From: Hoplostethus atlanticus
Taxonomy: Eukaryota > Chordata > Actinopteri > Trachichthyiformes > Trachichthyidae
Reading direction: 5' to 3'
Length of the DNA: 64,000 bases
Assembly: GCA_034670405.1 (NCBI GenBank)
Contig: JAXDDX010000193.1
Span: 470,001-534,000, forward strand
Positions 1 through 8,539 of this stretch are shown piece after piece. The translations under genes were made by a program, and so were the position numbers. Position 1 is the first letter of the stretch, and each line of letters starts with the position of its first letter. The notes beneath the pieces are model-generated. The model was given only the letters and a program-made list of their open reading frames with translations. It did no database searches and was not told where the DNA came from.

Positions 1-170
1 GAGCTACTGACACACTAACATAGCAGTACAGGAGCTACTGACACACTAACATAGCAGCACAGGAGCTACTGACACACTAACATAGCAGCACAGGAGCTAC
101 TGACACACTAACATAGCAGCACAGGAGCTACTGACACACTAACATAGCAGCACAGGAGCTACTGACACAC
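1..170. repeat. 31-bp tandem repeat, about 5.5 copies
   Basis: A 31-bp unit beginning GAGCTACTGACACACTAACA is repeated head to tail from the window edge to position 170, with one T/C difference between copies. It abuts, and probably expanded inside, the Tx1-type LINE that begins at 171. The array may continue beyond the window. Confidence 0.95.
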
Positions 171-2530
171 TTGTATTCACTGCTGTAAAGTTCAGAGTAA
201 AACTGTACTGCTCGTCTCCTGATGTCCCTGGGTTCGGTAAGCTCCTGTCCAGTGGTAGAGCGCAGGGCATGGATGAGCCTGCTCTGACCGTTCCTCTTCT
301 CAAGGCCAAATAAGAATTTTGAAGGTGCATCCATCTGGTTGGCGCTCTGAAAGCGTGAGTGGACCAATGCCCCTTGAGCCTTCGTGCCTAGTAGGTCTGC
401 TATGGCATTTTGTTTGGATTTGAGGACTTTAATATGTCCTCGATCTCCTGTGGACTCTACTAATCTTTGCAGTTCCACTATTTCCGTCCCTAGATCACTT
501 ATAGATCTGGTAATATCCCGTGTGACATTGAGAGTGTACTGCTGACAAAGCTGCTTAATTTCCACCTTGCCACAGTCCCACCACTGCCTTAAAGATGTAA
601 AATCCTGCCTTTTGGCTCTAAAACCTTCCAAAAAAGACTAAAAGCATCTTTAAAATTAGCATCAATCAGTAAAGCAGTGTTAAAATGCCAATAAGCGCTC
701 TTGGGTTTAAAATTTCCTATTAAAACATGGCAAGTTACCAGGGAGTGATCAGTAAAACCGACAGGCATCATTTTACACATTTTAAAAATGTTAAAATGAT
801 GTTTAAAACAATAAAACCTATCTAGCCTAGCCAAGGAGATGAAGTTATCTCTGGTATGGGCCCATGTGTACTGCCTTGTGTTGCCGTGAAGTCTTCTCCA
901 TATGTCTACTAAGTCATGTTTCTCAACTAGCTGGCTCATTGCACGCCGAGATGCAGCATGAGGTTCCAGATGATTCCTATCTAGAACTTCATTCTCAGTG
1001 CAATTAAAATCCCCTCCCAAAAATAAAAACTCCTCACGATTACAATTGTTCAGAGTGCTACTCATTTTGTTCACAAACTGTACTCTGTCGGATCCTGTAG
1101 TAGGTGCATATGCATTCATAAAAACAATGTTAAAAGACTCACACTTTGCCCTGACCACCATGAGCCTGCCCTCCACCACTTCTTCCACCTCATAAGAAGA
1201 TGGTAAGAAGCTCCTAGAGAAGAGGATGCCCACCCCGCCACTAGTTGGGCTCCTGTGGCTCAGTATCACCTCCCCATCCCACTCTCTTCTCCAGTCAGTC
1301 TCATTAGAGCTGTCGCTGTGTGTCTCCTGGACAAACACTATATCAGTGTTGTGGCGTTTTAAAAGCTCAATCAATACTGCTCTCTTTCTAGTGTCCCTTG
1401 CCCCGTTCAGATTTAAAGTTCCTACTTTAAAATCACTCATGGGAAAGGAGAAGAGGAGGATAAAACACAACAGTAAAACTGACTTTAAAATCAGACATAT
1501 AGTCTTAGGCTGTTTCTGTACCATCATCATTGTTTAGTTCTGAACTCCTTTCTTCAGTCGGTATGTCTCCTGGTCAGTAAATGTTCCTTTTCCTTTGCTC
1601 ATGTGGAGCCTGGCAGAATCAACAAAGACTCTTTTCTGTGAAAAGTAGTCTTACACTTTCACACCTTTCATATTCTTTGTTTTTTGTAAAAAATGTTAAA
1701 TTTTTTCTGCACTGTAACCTTGTGTAGTTTCAGCTTCAGACATTTCAGCCTCACTGTCAGCAGCAGAGTCGTCCTCCATACTGGAGTCAGTCTCCTCTGT
1801 TTTCTTGTTTTAGCTACAGTCAGTTTCTTTGCCTGAGACCCAGTATTGTTCTTTGTTTTTCTTTTTAATCGTGGCGTTCTCACAACCACCTCATCCTCCG
1901 CCATGTCCACCTCCTCATTGGCCTCTCCTGACAACGCTGCATCATCTGCAGCTGTTGGGGTTGTTGTTGTATTTTCATCCTGTTCTTTATTTTCACTGTG
2001 TTTTTCTTCAGCGGACTTGTCCTGCCTCTCACCGCTCCCACTGTCATTTCCTTCTACTTCACATCTGTCTAAACCTGGTTTCTTTGAGGATTTGTCAGTT
2101 TCATTCTGCCCCGCCTCTCCTGCCTCCTCATTGGCTGTCTGGTTTTTCCCCTGACCCTGTCCCCCTGTCCCAGCACCAGCGCCAGAAGCCTTATCGGGGC
2201 AGGCTCATGGTGGTCCACAACCAAAGCAAAGTTATTGAGGATCATGTAAACCTGTCTCCTATGGGAAACAACATGTTTCAGCAGCGGCGACTTGCACCCA
2301 GACGGAACTTTTTTAACTGGCGAAACAATTTTCCCATGCCTCGCCAACTCTCGCTCCAACACTTCATCTCCAATGAACGGGGGGACATTCGACAGCATTA
2401 TTCTTTTCGCCGGTGTGGCGAGAGGCAACACCGATACGAACGAGTTGTTAATAGAGACGCCGTTCTCGATCACGGTATTTACTTTCTCCACCGCGTCCAG
2501 GAGCGAGGAGCGTCAACAGGCTGACACTGA
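171..2530 (-). mobile_element. Tx1-type (L1 group) LINE, 5' part, decayed
   Basis: On the minus strand, ORF2 starts at an ATG at 1438-1440 (MSDFKVGTLNLNGARD) and encodes an apurinic-type endonuclease with FVQETHS and LGGDFNC motifs. The frame continues into the linker before the reverse transcriptase but is broken by a one-base shift near 615-630. The copy then ends at the 31-bp array, so no reverse transcriptase is present in the window. ORF1 pieces lie at about 1668-2491 (motif NVPPFIGDEVLERELARHGK), without the zinc knuckle. The copy lies in a ttc6 intron or 3' flank, in the same direction as ttc6. It belongs to the same family as the LINE at 53.1-58.8 kb. It is not mobile as it stands. 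Confidence 0.85.
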
Positions 2531-2979
2531 GAGATCACAGAAGATGAAAGTGATCTTCCTTTTAGCTGGAGAGGTTGCATCCACAGAGATGGCCGACCCT
2601 TCAGAAATGTATTTCAATGAAATCTTTATGCATAAGAGCTAGCTACTGCCCCAGAGCATACGCCTGCTTCGTATGTAATATGGTATTCATAGCCTTGCAC
2701 TCACTGGTCATCTTGAAGGAGCCGCTAGCCTGTACATGGAAAGGGCATAGGTTCAATTCACCTTTTACTGTTTAACAAATCCATAGACACACAGAACTGT
2801 AGTGCCATGATGTTGACAGTTCAGGAGGAAGAGAAGCACTGACTACTTTTCCCTGTCTTACTGAGCTACTACCTACTTCTACCTTTCTTCTATATGTCTA
2901 TATTTAAAAAAAATCTACTGTAGTGCTAACTAGATAACTAGTAGTAAATCCTAGTAGATCTAGTGATCCTTTCTCCTAC
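2531..2979. other. ttc6 intron, no recognisable feature
   Basis: About 450 bases of unremarkable, moderately AT-rich sequence between the LINE and the ttc6 exon. I see no coding exon or known repeat here. The next ttc6 exon should begin with two bases completing a codon and is not visible before the window edge. Confidence 0.5.
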
Positions 2980-3106
2980 CTGCATGTTTCTTGTGTTTGA
3001 GGATGAAGTCTAGGTCTTCCAGTGCTGCTGTCTGCTGGTTCCTCAGTAGGTAGATGCTGTGACGATGCCAGTAGGCATCCAGCAGGCCCGGCTGCAGGCT
3101 TATGGC
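2980..3106 (-). CDS. ttc6: TTC6 coding exon 12 (TPR repeat), last one in window
   Basis: A minus-strand exon of 127 nt with a CAG acceptor just above 3106 and a GTAGG donor at 2979. It encodes AISLQPGLLDAYWHRHSIYL followed by a helix of the ALEDLDFIL type, which fits a tetratricopeptide helix pair. It joins the preceding exon (3254-3542) in phase 0 after DDLNA. It ends one base into a codon, so translation continues in an exon outside the window. TPR arrays are protein-binding scaffolds; TTC6 itself has no well-defined biochemical role. Its position next to foxa1 on the opposite strand supports the gene name. A (CA)n tract lies directly behind the acceptor. Confidence 0.9.
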
Positions 3107-3110
3107 CTGG

Positions 3111-3113
<3 letters not shown>

Positions 3114-3160
<47 letters not shown>
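3114..3160. repeat. (CA)n microsatellite
   Basis: About 23 CA dinucleotides next to the splice acceptor of the 2980-3106 exon. On the coding strand it is a GT-rich tract inside the branch point/polypyrimidine region, so length variation could affect splicing. Confidence 0.95.
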
Positions 3161-3165
<5 letters not shown>

Positions 3166-3253
3166 AGACAACAGTACACTAGGGAAGACCATGTACGTAG
3201 TTAACAAGCAGCTAGTCAACTCTACTTAGTCAAAGTGTTTCATATGAGCGTAC

Positions 3254-3542
3254 AGCGTTGAGGTCGTCCAGGGCTTGGCTCAGGCGGCCCAACTTCTTAC
3301 AGAGGGCACCACGGCGGCACAGATGGAAGGGGCTGGGCTGGACCTGGACCTGGGTCTGGGTCTGGGCTAACACCTGGCTGAACAGGGCCACCTCTCTCTC
3401 CAGGTCTTCAGGGGTCAGGCCTCCCTCCAGGGTAGAGGACAGGTCCACACGATCCAGGTTCTGGACTACATGGTCCAGGTTCTGGTCTATATGGTACAGG
3501 TTCTGGAGTTCAACCAACGGCAGCTTGCTCTCTTCTGGATTC
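3254..3542 (-). CDS. ttc6: TTC6 coding exon 11
   Basis: A minus-strand exon of 289 nt. The acceptor is CAG before 3542 and the donor GTACGC begins at 3253. It encodes NPEESKLPLVELQNLYHID, a Gln/Asp-rich stretch, and then the first TPR helix around FHLCRRGALCKKLGRLSQAL. The last codons give DDLNA and run straight into the next exon. The first base completes the codon left open by the exon at 4474-4731 (GG+G), so the phases agree. The exon is open without any internal stop over its whole length, and the TPR spacing matches the family. Confidence 0.9.
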
Positions 3543-3643
3543 CTGTGGTTGAGAAGAGGAAGACTTTTTGACTTTATTGTCACACACACACACACAGAGT
3601 TCTGTTATTTACTGCTACAGGGTTCCTAAACATGTAATATTAA

Positions 3644-3990
3644 AGGAATGAACTTTATTCGTCACATACACATACATGCAGTGAAATTCTTTTTCTGCAC
3701 ACCTCTGACTAGATATACACACAACATATCACCACACACCACACACATGCATTTTCAGGTCAGAGGGCAGAGCGCAGCCATTGAACGGCGTGCCTGGAGA
3801 AGTTTTGGGGTTAAGTGCTTTGCTCAAGGGCACTTCGGCAGTGTTGGTGGGCACCATAACTGTGACACCAGTCATTGTTTTTCAATCACCAGCTCACAGC
3901 TGGAATACACCCTCCTGGTAGTGCCGGGGATCGAACCAACACCGTTCTGGTGATGGGTCTGCCTCTCTAACCGCTAGGCCAACCTGCCGA
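3644..3990 (-). mobile_element. tRNA-derived SINE with LINE-like tail
   Basis: Read on the minus strand, the element begins with a tRNA-like head. The A box is at 3961-3981 (TGGCCTAGCGGTTAGAG) and the B box at 3927-3937 (GGTTCGATCCC). It ends near 3644 in a tail containing GTGACGAATAAAGTTC. That tail resembles the 3' end of the Rex1-like LINE at 38.33 kb (GTGACAATTAAACTTC), which suggests the SINE uses that LINE's machinery. Confidence 0.8.
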
Positions 3991-3997
3991 TAAAGAA

Positions 3998-4457
3998 TAG
4001 GAGGATTCTCCCCTTCCTCACTGACAAGGCAGCGCAGGTGCTCATCCAGGCTCTTGTCATCTCCCGCCTGGACTACTGCAACTCCCTCCTTGCTGGTGCC
4101 CCGGCGTCTGCCATCAGACCTCTGGAGCTTGTTCAGAAAGCTGCAGCTCGTCTGGTGTTCAACCGCCACAAGTTCTCCCATACAACTACACTTCTCTGTT
4201 CTCTCCACTGGCTCCCTGTAGCAGCTCATCCAGTTCAAGACCCTGGTGCTAGCCTACACGGGCAGTGAAAGGAACAGCTCCTTCCTACCTCCAGGCTATG
4301 GTCAAGCCCTACAACTTATTTCACTTTTACCTCAGCACTGGTTCTGCTCTTAGATGCTTGTTTAGGAAGGAAATGCACTTACGATTTCTGGTGACTAGTA
4401 GTTCTCTTGTCTACCTATGTTGAATGCACTTATTGTAAGTCGCTTTGGATAAAAGGA
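3998..4457 (+). mobile_element. L2-type LINE 3' fragment
   Basis: It encodes the conserved L2 C-terminal stretch around LIQALVISRLDYCNSLLAG and AARLVFNRHKFSHTT, then the 3' untranslated end (TGCACTTACGATTTCTGGTG ... AAGTCGCTTTGGATAAAA). Frames are broken. The element ends only about 17 bases from the splice donor of the ttc6 exon at 4474-4731. Confidence 0.9.
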
Positions 4458-4473
4458 AGTATTTTCGTCTTAC

Positions 4474-4731
4474 CCCAGGACATCCGGGGCCTTGCTGGCT
4501 GGGCTGGTCATCTCCTCCAGTGGGGGGAAGACTTGGTCAAACCAGGCATCCCAGATAGTCCTCACCCATTCCCTGGGGGGGAGTTGGGCAGGGATGCCCC
4601 CTCGCCCCTCCACAAAGCCCTCAAAGTCCAGAACCAGGGGCAGACTGGGATAATGGGGGAGGGACAGGGGCTGGTCCAGACTAGGAGATGGAGGAGAAGG
4701 TCTGGACAGGAGGCTGGAAAGAGACTCAGTC
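4474..4731 (-). CDS. ttc6: TTC6 coding exon 10
   Basis: A minus-strand exon of 258 nt with a C-rich CAG acceptor at 4732-4734 and a GTAAGA donor at 4473. It encodes TESLSSLLSRPSPPSPSLDQ, LVLDFEGFVEGRGGIPAQLP and then REWVRTIWDAWFDQVFPPLE, an ordered Trp-rich helix before the TPR part. It begins one base inside a codon and ends with GG, which exon 11 completes. There is no internal stop. It has no ATG-initiated frame of its own, which fits an internal exon. The function of this pre-TPR domain is unknown to me. Confidence 0.85.
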
Positions 4732-4734
4732 CTG

Positions 4735-5149
4735 GGGGGGCAGAGAGGACACAGGAGTTACCCTACTGTCAATATAAAGGCAATGGGATCCTATAGAGAA
4801 CAGCAGAGTAGGAGGAGAGGAAAGGACGGGAGGAGAGAAGCTTGTTTAAACTGAATCGAGGTTGTTCAGGAGAATTAGAAACACTGAAATATGTGCAAGT
4901 TCTGGACTGAAGTGGATTCAGGGTTATTCAGCCTGCAAGGCTTACCAAAAAGAAGTTTATTTCACAATTTGTATATACCCATTCATCATTCAGTTTGTCA
5001 TTTAATGTCTCTAAATTCTAGAGGAGTCATTCAAGTGTCTCATTGAGTCAACCAAGGACTTTCCTCCTACCGACCACACTGTTAGTCAGAGTAGGAATCA
5101 CTGGTTCAAATGGCAGAAATCTCCTTTTAGAACCAAACTCTTCTAATTA
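4735..5149. other. ttc6 intron, nothing recognised
   Basis: About 400 bases of intron between exons 9 and 10 without a recognisable coding segment or repeat, apart from short AATT-rich runs near 5145-5160. Confidence 0.5.
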
Positions 5150-5347
5150 ATTAATTAATTTTCCCAGCATGCGTTGGGTGGAAGAAGGTCTCCAGGCAGG
5201 CAGACAGACAGACACTCCCATTCATACCTATGGACAGTTCAGATTCTCTAGGAGAACATGGGGAGAACATGCTAACTGCACAAACAACGGAGTGGGAATT
5301 GAACCCACAACCTTCTGGCTGGGAGGACACACTGCTAAACATTGAGC
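5150..5347 (-). mobile_element. tRNA-derived SINE-like repeat
   Basis: The minus strand reads GAGGCTCAATGTTTAGCAG, like a tRNA A box, and then GTGGGTTCAATTCCCAC, like a B box in a T-arm stem. A body with a CTGT microsatellite follows. This is a common teleost tRNA-derived repeat. The family is not identified. Confidence 0.6.
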
Positions 5348-5381
5348 CTCTTCTAATGCTGCTCTGAAATCATGCCAGTAC

Positions 5382-5587
5382 CTTCTCAGGTTGCGGGAGG
5401 TGTCTGCAGGATGGAGGCCAGCTGGGGACGGCTGAGCTTCTTCCTCCTAGGAGTCTTCCTCCTCCTCCTCCTCCACCCACCCCCCCTCTGCACATCTCTG
5501 CTCCTCTTCCTGCTCCTCTTTGGCTCCTGCTGACTGGGCTGCTGGGGAGCTGTGACAGAGCTGGAGTCCAGAAAACACTGCTGGCTG
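5382..5587 (-). CDS. ttc6: TTC6 coding exon 9, frame conflict near its end
   Basis: Minus-strand candidate exon: pyrimidine-rich CCCCAG acceptor before 5587, donor GTACTGG at 5381. In the phase fixed by exon 8 it reads SSQQCFLDSSSVTAPQQPSQ, a basic Arg/Lys-rich stretch, and RRKKLSRPQLASILQTPP. It then hits a TGA 9-11 bases before the donor. The last dozen codons are open only in the neighbouring frame (TSRNLRR), which is the frame exon 10 needs. A single missing base within about 5385-5435 would reconcile both. Possible explanations are an assembly error, a real frameshift, or a different splice arrangement. Confidence 0.5.
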
Positions 5588-5660
5588 CTGGGGAGCCGAG
5601 AGGATGGAGGCTGGGAGGAGGTGGAGAGATGGATGGAGGAATATATGAATGAGTGAATAC

Positions 5661-5663
<3 letters not shown>

Positions 5664-5694
<31 letters not shown>

Positions 5695-5697
5695 GTT
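5664..5697. repeat. (GACA)n microsatellite
   Basis: A run of about eight GACA units in the ttc6 intron directly downstream (transcript sense) of exon 8. Confidence 0.95.
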
Positions 5698-5705
5698 TAC
5701 TGTAC

Positions 5706-5750
5706 CTGTGAAGGACCTTCAGCAGTAGAGGAAAGCTGCTGACAAACTGC
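5706..5750 (-). CDS. ttc6: TTC6 coding exon 8 (micro-exon)
   Basis: A 45-nt minus-strand exon framed by TTCTCAG at 5751-5757 and a GTACAG donor at 5705. In the linking phase it encodes QFVSSFPLLLKVLHR. It completes the codon opened by exon 7 (GA+G, Glu) and ends with AG, completed by the C that begins exon 9 (Ser). It was found by phase continuity and strong splice sites, not by length. Confidence 0.7.
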
Positions 5751-6243
5751 CTGAGAACAGAACACACACAATTTTAGTATAGCATAATACCTATGACACA
5801 ACATCCCATCAGCTTCCAGGTTGATGGTGTTTTGTTGAGGCAGATCTAAACGTCAGTTACGTCTTTACATTTAATCTAAAGCCTCGACAGCAAACCGTAG
5901 CAGCGATGAAACCTTTCTGACAGTCTTGATGCTTGATGACCTGCTTGATGACCTGTTCAATGTAATGCCATATGTCCCAGACTGTACTAGTTACAGGACC
6001 TGATATAACAATCAAACACATCCTCCGTCCAGTCGCTTCTTCTGATAGCTTGCAGTACGGTACGGTAAGTTCCTGATGTCGTCTCTTTCTGTTTTAACAG
6101 CCAACAGGACATTTCTATTGTTTTGGCTCCTTAACAGTTGATCAGAGTGTTTGCCCGTTACTCCGTTACCACTTCGGTCAGTGACGTTGACAAAGGATTG
6201 GTCTATATGAATGAATTATGAATTAAAGTGTTGTAGCTCATAC
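5751..6243. other. ttc6 intron, nothing recognised
   Basis: About 490 bases between exons 7 and 8 with no repeat family or exon that I can recognise. Confidence 0.5.
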
Positions 6244-6338
6244 TCAGGGCAGAGTGTGTCTGATGAAGGCTGGTGGCCAGATGGAGGGGGGGGGGCGAGT
6301 CTCCCCATGACCTTTAACTGGCTGGAGAGCAAGGAACT
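6244..6338 (-). CDS. ttc6: TTC6 coding exon 7
   Basis: A 95-nt minus-strand exon with a TTTCTTTCCCAG acceptor and a GTATGA donor. It encodes SSLLSSQLKVMGRLAPPPPS followed by GHQPSSDTLCP, a low-complexity Ser/Pro segment. It begins in phase 0 after exon 6 and ends in GA, completed to Glu by exon 8. A run of ten C/G lies inside the exon (codons for the Pro run), a place where sequencing errors are likely. Confidence 0.7.
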
Positions 6339-6629
6339 CTGGGAAAGAAAATATACTGCAGTACTGTATATACTGTAGTACTAACAGGATATAAGTATGA
6401 TGTATGTAATATGTAATGTGTAATATGCTCTTTACAATCCATTTTCAAATCTTTAAAATGTGTTTTGACATGGACTGCAGATGAAGAGGGACGTGATGAA
6501 GTATTGAAGAATCAAGATGAAAGTATTAATATTTATAATTGGATGAGTTGCCGTTGCTGTGATGCCGCCCCATCAGATCTGGATGTCCCACCAAAATAAA
6601 CTTTCATATATTGTGTATACGCTGCTTGC

Positions 6630-6896
6630 CCAAACTCGGCATCTATTGCACGCCCAACCGTCCTGGTAGGGGGATCCCTCTCTGAGTAGCCCCTCCCAAG
6701 GTTTCTCCCAATTTTCCCAGTGAGGGTTTGTGGGAGTTTTTCCTTGTCCTCTGTGAGGGTCTAAGGCTGGGGGATGTCATGTACTAACCATTTATTATTT
6801 TCACATGTTGGGCACTGTGAAGCCCTTAGAGACTGTAACGGTGATTAAGGGCTATACAAATAAATGTGATTTGATTTGATTTGATTTGATTTGATG
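6630..6896 (+). repeat. Dispersed teleost repeat with (TTTGA)n tail
   Basis: A block with the phrase GGGAGTTTTTCCTTGTCCTC and an end reading GGGCTATACAAATAAATGTG followed by TTTGA repeats. This arrangement is familiar from high-copy teleost retroelement 3' ends. The family is not assigned. Confidence 0.6.
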
Positions 6897-6926
6897 ATGT
6901 GGGGCTGGAGGATAACTGTATGTATC

Positions 6927-6991
6927 TACCGCCATCTAGTGGCAGCAGAGGAAACTAAAGCAGTTTCCTCTGCTGCCACTAGATGGCGGTA
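6927..6991. promoter_or_regulatory. Perfect 30-bp hairpin holding two inverted CTCF-like motifs
   Basis: Arms 6927-6956 and 6962-6991 are exact reverse complements around a 5-base loop. Each arm contains CCACTAGATGGCGG or its complement, which fits the core CTCF consensus CCASYAGRKGGCRS. Whether CTCF binds cannot be told from sequence. The hairpin could equally be a tiny palindromic transposon relic. Confidence 0.6.
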
Positions 6992-6996
6992 ACATG

Positions 6997-7015
6997 GTCT
7001 GTCTGTCTGTCTGTC

Positions 7016-7053
<38 letters not shown>
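6997..7053. repeat. (GTCT)n(GT)n compound microsatellite
   Basis: About six GTCT units followed by some fifteen GT units, directly before the splice donor of ttc6 exon 6 (in transcript sense, just downstream of it). Confidence 0.95.
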
Positions 7054-7055
<2 letters not shown>

Positions 7056-7060
7056 CTTAC

Positions 7061-7157
7061 AGCTTGTCCTGTCAGCTCCATCCTGGGTCTCCTCCTCCAA
7101 TCAGACAGTTCTGAGGCCCCAGCGGGCTGTTGGGTAATGTAGTCCTCTGACAGCGCC
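7061..7157 (-). CDS. ttc6: TTC6 coding exon 6
   Basis: A 97-nt minus-strand exon with acceptor CCCCAG at 7158-7163 and a GTAAGA donor at 7060. In the only open frame it encodes ALSEDYITQQPAGASELSDW followed by RRRPRMELTGQA. The first base completes the AG left by exon 5 (Arg) and the exon ends in phase 0. The other two frames contain stops, and the phase agrees with both neighbours. A SINE head begins within a few bases of the acceptor, so part of the acceptor tract may be SINE-derived. Confidence 0.78.
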
Positions 7158-7159
7158 CT

Positions 7160-7350
7160 GGGGATTTAGTGGTTAGAGACTGGTCTGTAATTGGAAGGTC
7201 CCAGGTTTGATCCCCCATGAATCTCTAGTATCTGTCCTGCTTTAAGTGTCCTTGAGCAAAGTTTTGAATTGACCCTGACCACTGACCCCTGACCCCTGAC
7301 CCCCCTGTGGAGCATCTCTAAATGGTAAATTATGACTGTTAACTATATAT
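7160..7350 (+). mobile_element. tRNA-derived SINE
   Basis: A tRNA-like head with an A-box-like GATTTAGTGGTTAGAGAC (7163-7180) and a B-box-like GGTTTGATCCC at 7204-7214. The body contains the phrase AAGTGTCCTTGAGCAAAG, shared by many teleost SINEs. It lies in the intron immediately upstream (transcript sense) of ttc6 exon 6. Confidence 0.7.
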
Positions 7351-7497
7351 TAAAGACGCAGCGTGTGCCTTTAGGACAGTGCTGTGCTAACCCTGGACCT
7401 GTTGTTTCTGACATGGTTTCCATGTCAACCTACTGATCATCAGCTAATGAGCAGCTCTGATTGGATTAAAGGATAGAAGGATAAGGATAAGAATTAA

Positions 7498-7807
7498 AGG
7501 ATAATTCCGGTATTTTTCAACCTGGGCCCTATTTGTACATATTTTGGGGTCTAAATGACTAATATGTACAAAACGTTTTGGAATTGCTCTGGTAGATCTC
7601 CTCAGCCGGCAGCTGCAATGGCAGCAACGTAATCTGTTGGGGCCACTGCGCCCGATCAAAGTACGTCCACTAAAAGTGCTTGTTTTTGCTACTGACAGGC
7701 TCAGATTGTTATTGGAAGAAATTCCAAAACATTTTGTACCTATTAGTCATTTAGACCCCAAAATATGTACAAATAGGGCCCAGGTTGAAAAATACCGGAA
7801 TTATCCT
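7498..7807. mobile_element. 310-bp MITE with long inverted repeats and TTAA target duplication
   Basis: Both ends match each other in inverse for about 90 bases (outer ends AGGATAATTCCGGTA and its complement). The element is flanked on both sides by TTAA (7494-7497 and 7808-7811). TTAA duplication is typical of piggyBac and Kolobok-type transposons. The internal part contains GATCAAAGTACGTCCACTAA. A second copy, retaining only its left part, lies at 47486-47715. Confidence 0.85.
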
Positions 7808-7811
7808 TTAA

Positions 7812-8149
7812 GCTCAAACCAAGACAGACCCGTTCCTTCATGTTTCTATCAGAGCAGAACAAACCAGTTAATGCTCCTTGCCATGGCCATGTTATTATTC
7901 CTGTACGCCTATGCCCATATTTGGAGACATCCGCTAACAGAAAATACTAACGGCTTGTGTCAGTTTGTTGCAGAAAAAATATTTCTCCAAAAAAGGAATT
8001 TCAGGAACAGACAAAATTTGGTATATTTTTCCATTGATGAATGATGAATCCCTTTTATGACTTTATCAGTATCTGGATTATGAAACTGTCAGCTGTCAAT
8101 TATAACATAAATAGCCCAGATTGGAGGTTTATTCCAGTACTGTCCTCAC
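7812..8149. other. ttc6 intron, nothing recognised
   Basis: About 340 bases between the MITE and exon 5, with no recognisable repeat or exon. Confidence 0.5.
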
Positions 8150-8539
8150 CTGTCTGTATGTGGCTGTGTAGCTATGTGTGTGAGTGCTGCCTTCTGCTGG
8201 TGGAGAAGCAGTGCTGCAGGTAGCTGGCTGGAGGTGTGGCCAGCTCCGGAGGCCAGGTGGAGGTCACCTGAGAGGGCGGAGCCAGCTCCGGAGGCCAGGT
8301 GGAGGTCACCTGGGAGGGCGGGGTCAGCTCCGGAGGTCAAGTGGAGGTCACCTGGGAGGGCAGGGCCAGCTCCGGAGGTCAAGTGGAGGTCACCTGGGAG
8401 GGCAGGGCCAGCTCCGGAGGTCAAGTGGAGGTCACCTGGGAGGGCAGGGCCAGCTCTGGAGGTCAAGTGGAGGTCACCTGGGACGGCGGGGCTCCTTGCA
8501 GTGGTACACAGTTGGTGGATGCTCTTATACCCCCCGTGA
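8150..8539 (-). CDS. ttc6: TTC6 coding exon 5 with 42-bp coding tandem repeat
   Basis: A 390-nt minus-strand exon: pyrimidine-rich TTTTCCTTCAG acceptor ending at 8540, GTGAGG donor at 8149. It starts one base into a codon (T completes AG of exon 4 to Ser) and reads HGGYKSIHQLCTTARSPAVP. About six tandem copies of a 14-residue unit follow (GAGPALPGDLHLTS and variants), then SSQLPAALLLHQQKAALTHI. It ends with AG, completed by exon 6. The length fits 1+129x3+2 exactly. The unit length is a multiple of three, so copy-number changes keep the frame. The segment is probably disordered. Confidence 0.75.
8226..8490. repeat. 42-bp minisatellite inside ttc6 exon 5
   Basis: About six copies of a 42-bp unit containing GGAGGTCACCTGGGAGGGC. 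The four central copies are nearly identical and the edge copies are diverged, as expected for unequal exchange. It is read in frame as a Gly/Pro/Leu-rich 14-mer on the minus strand. Confidence 0.95.
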
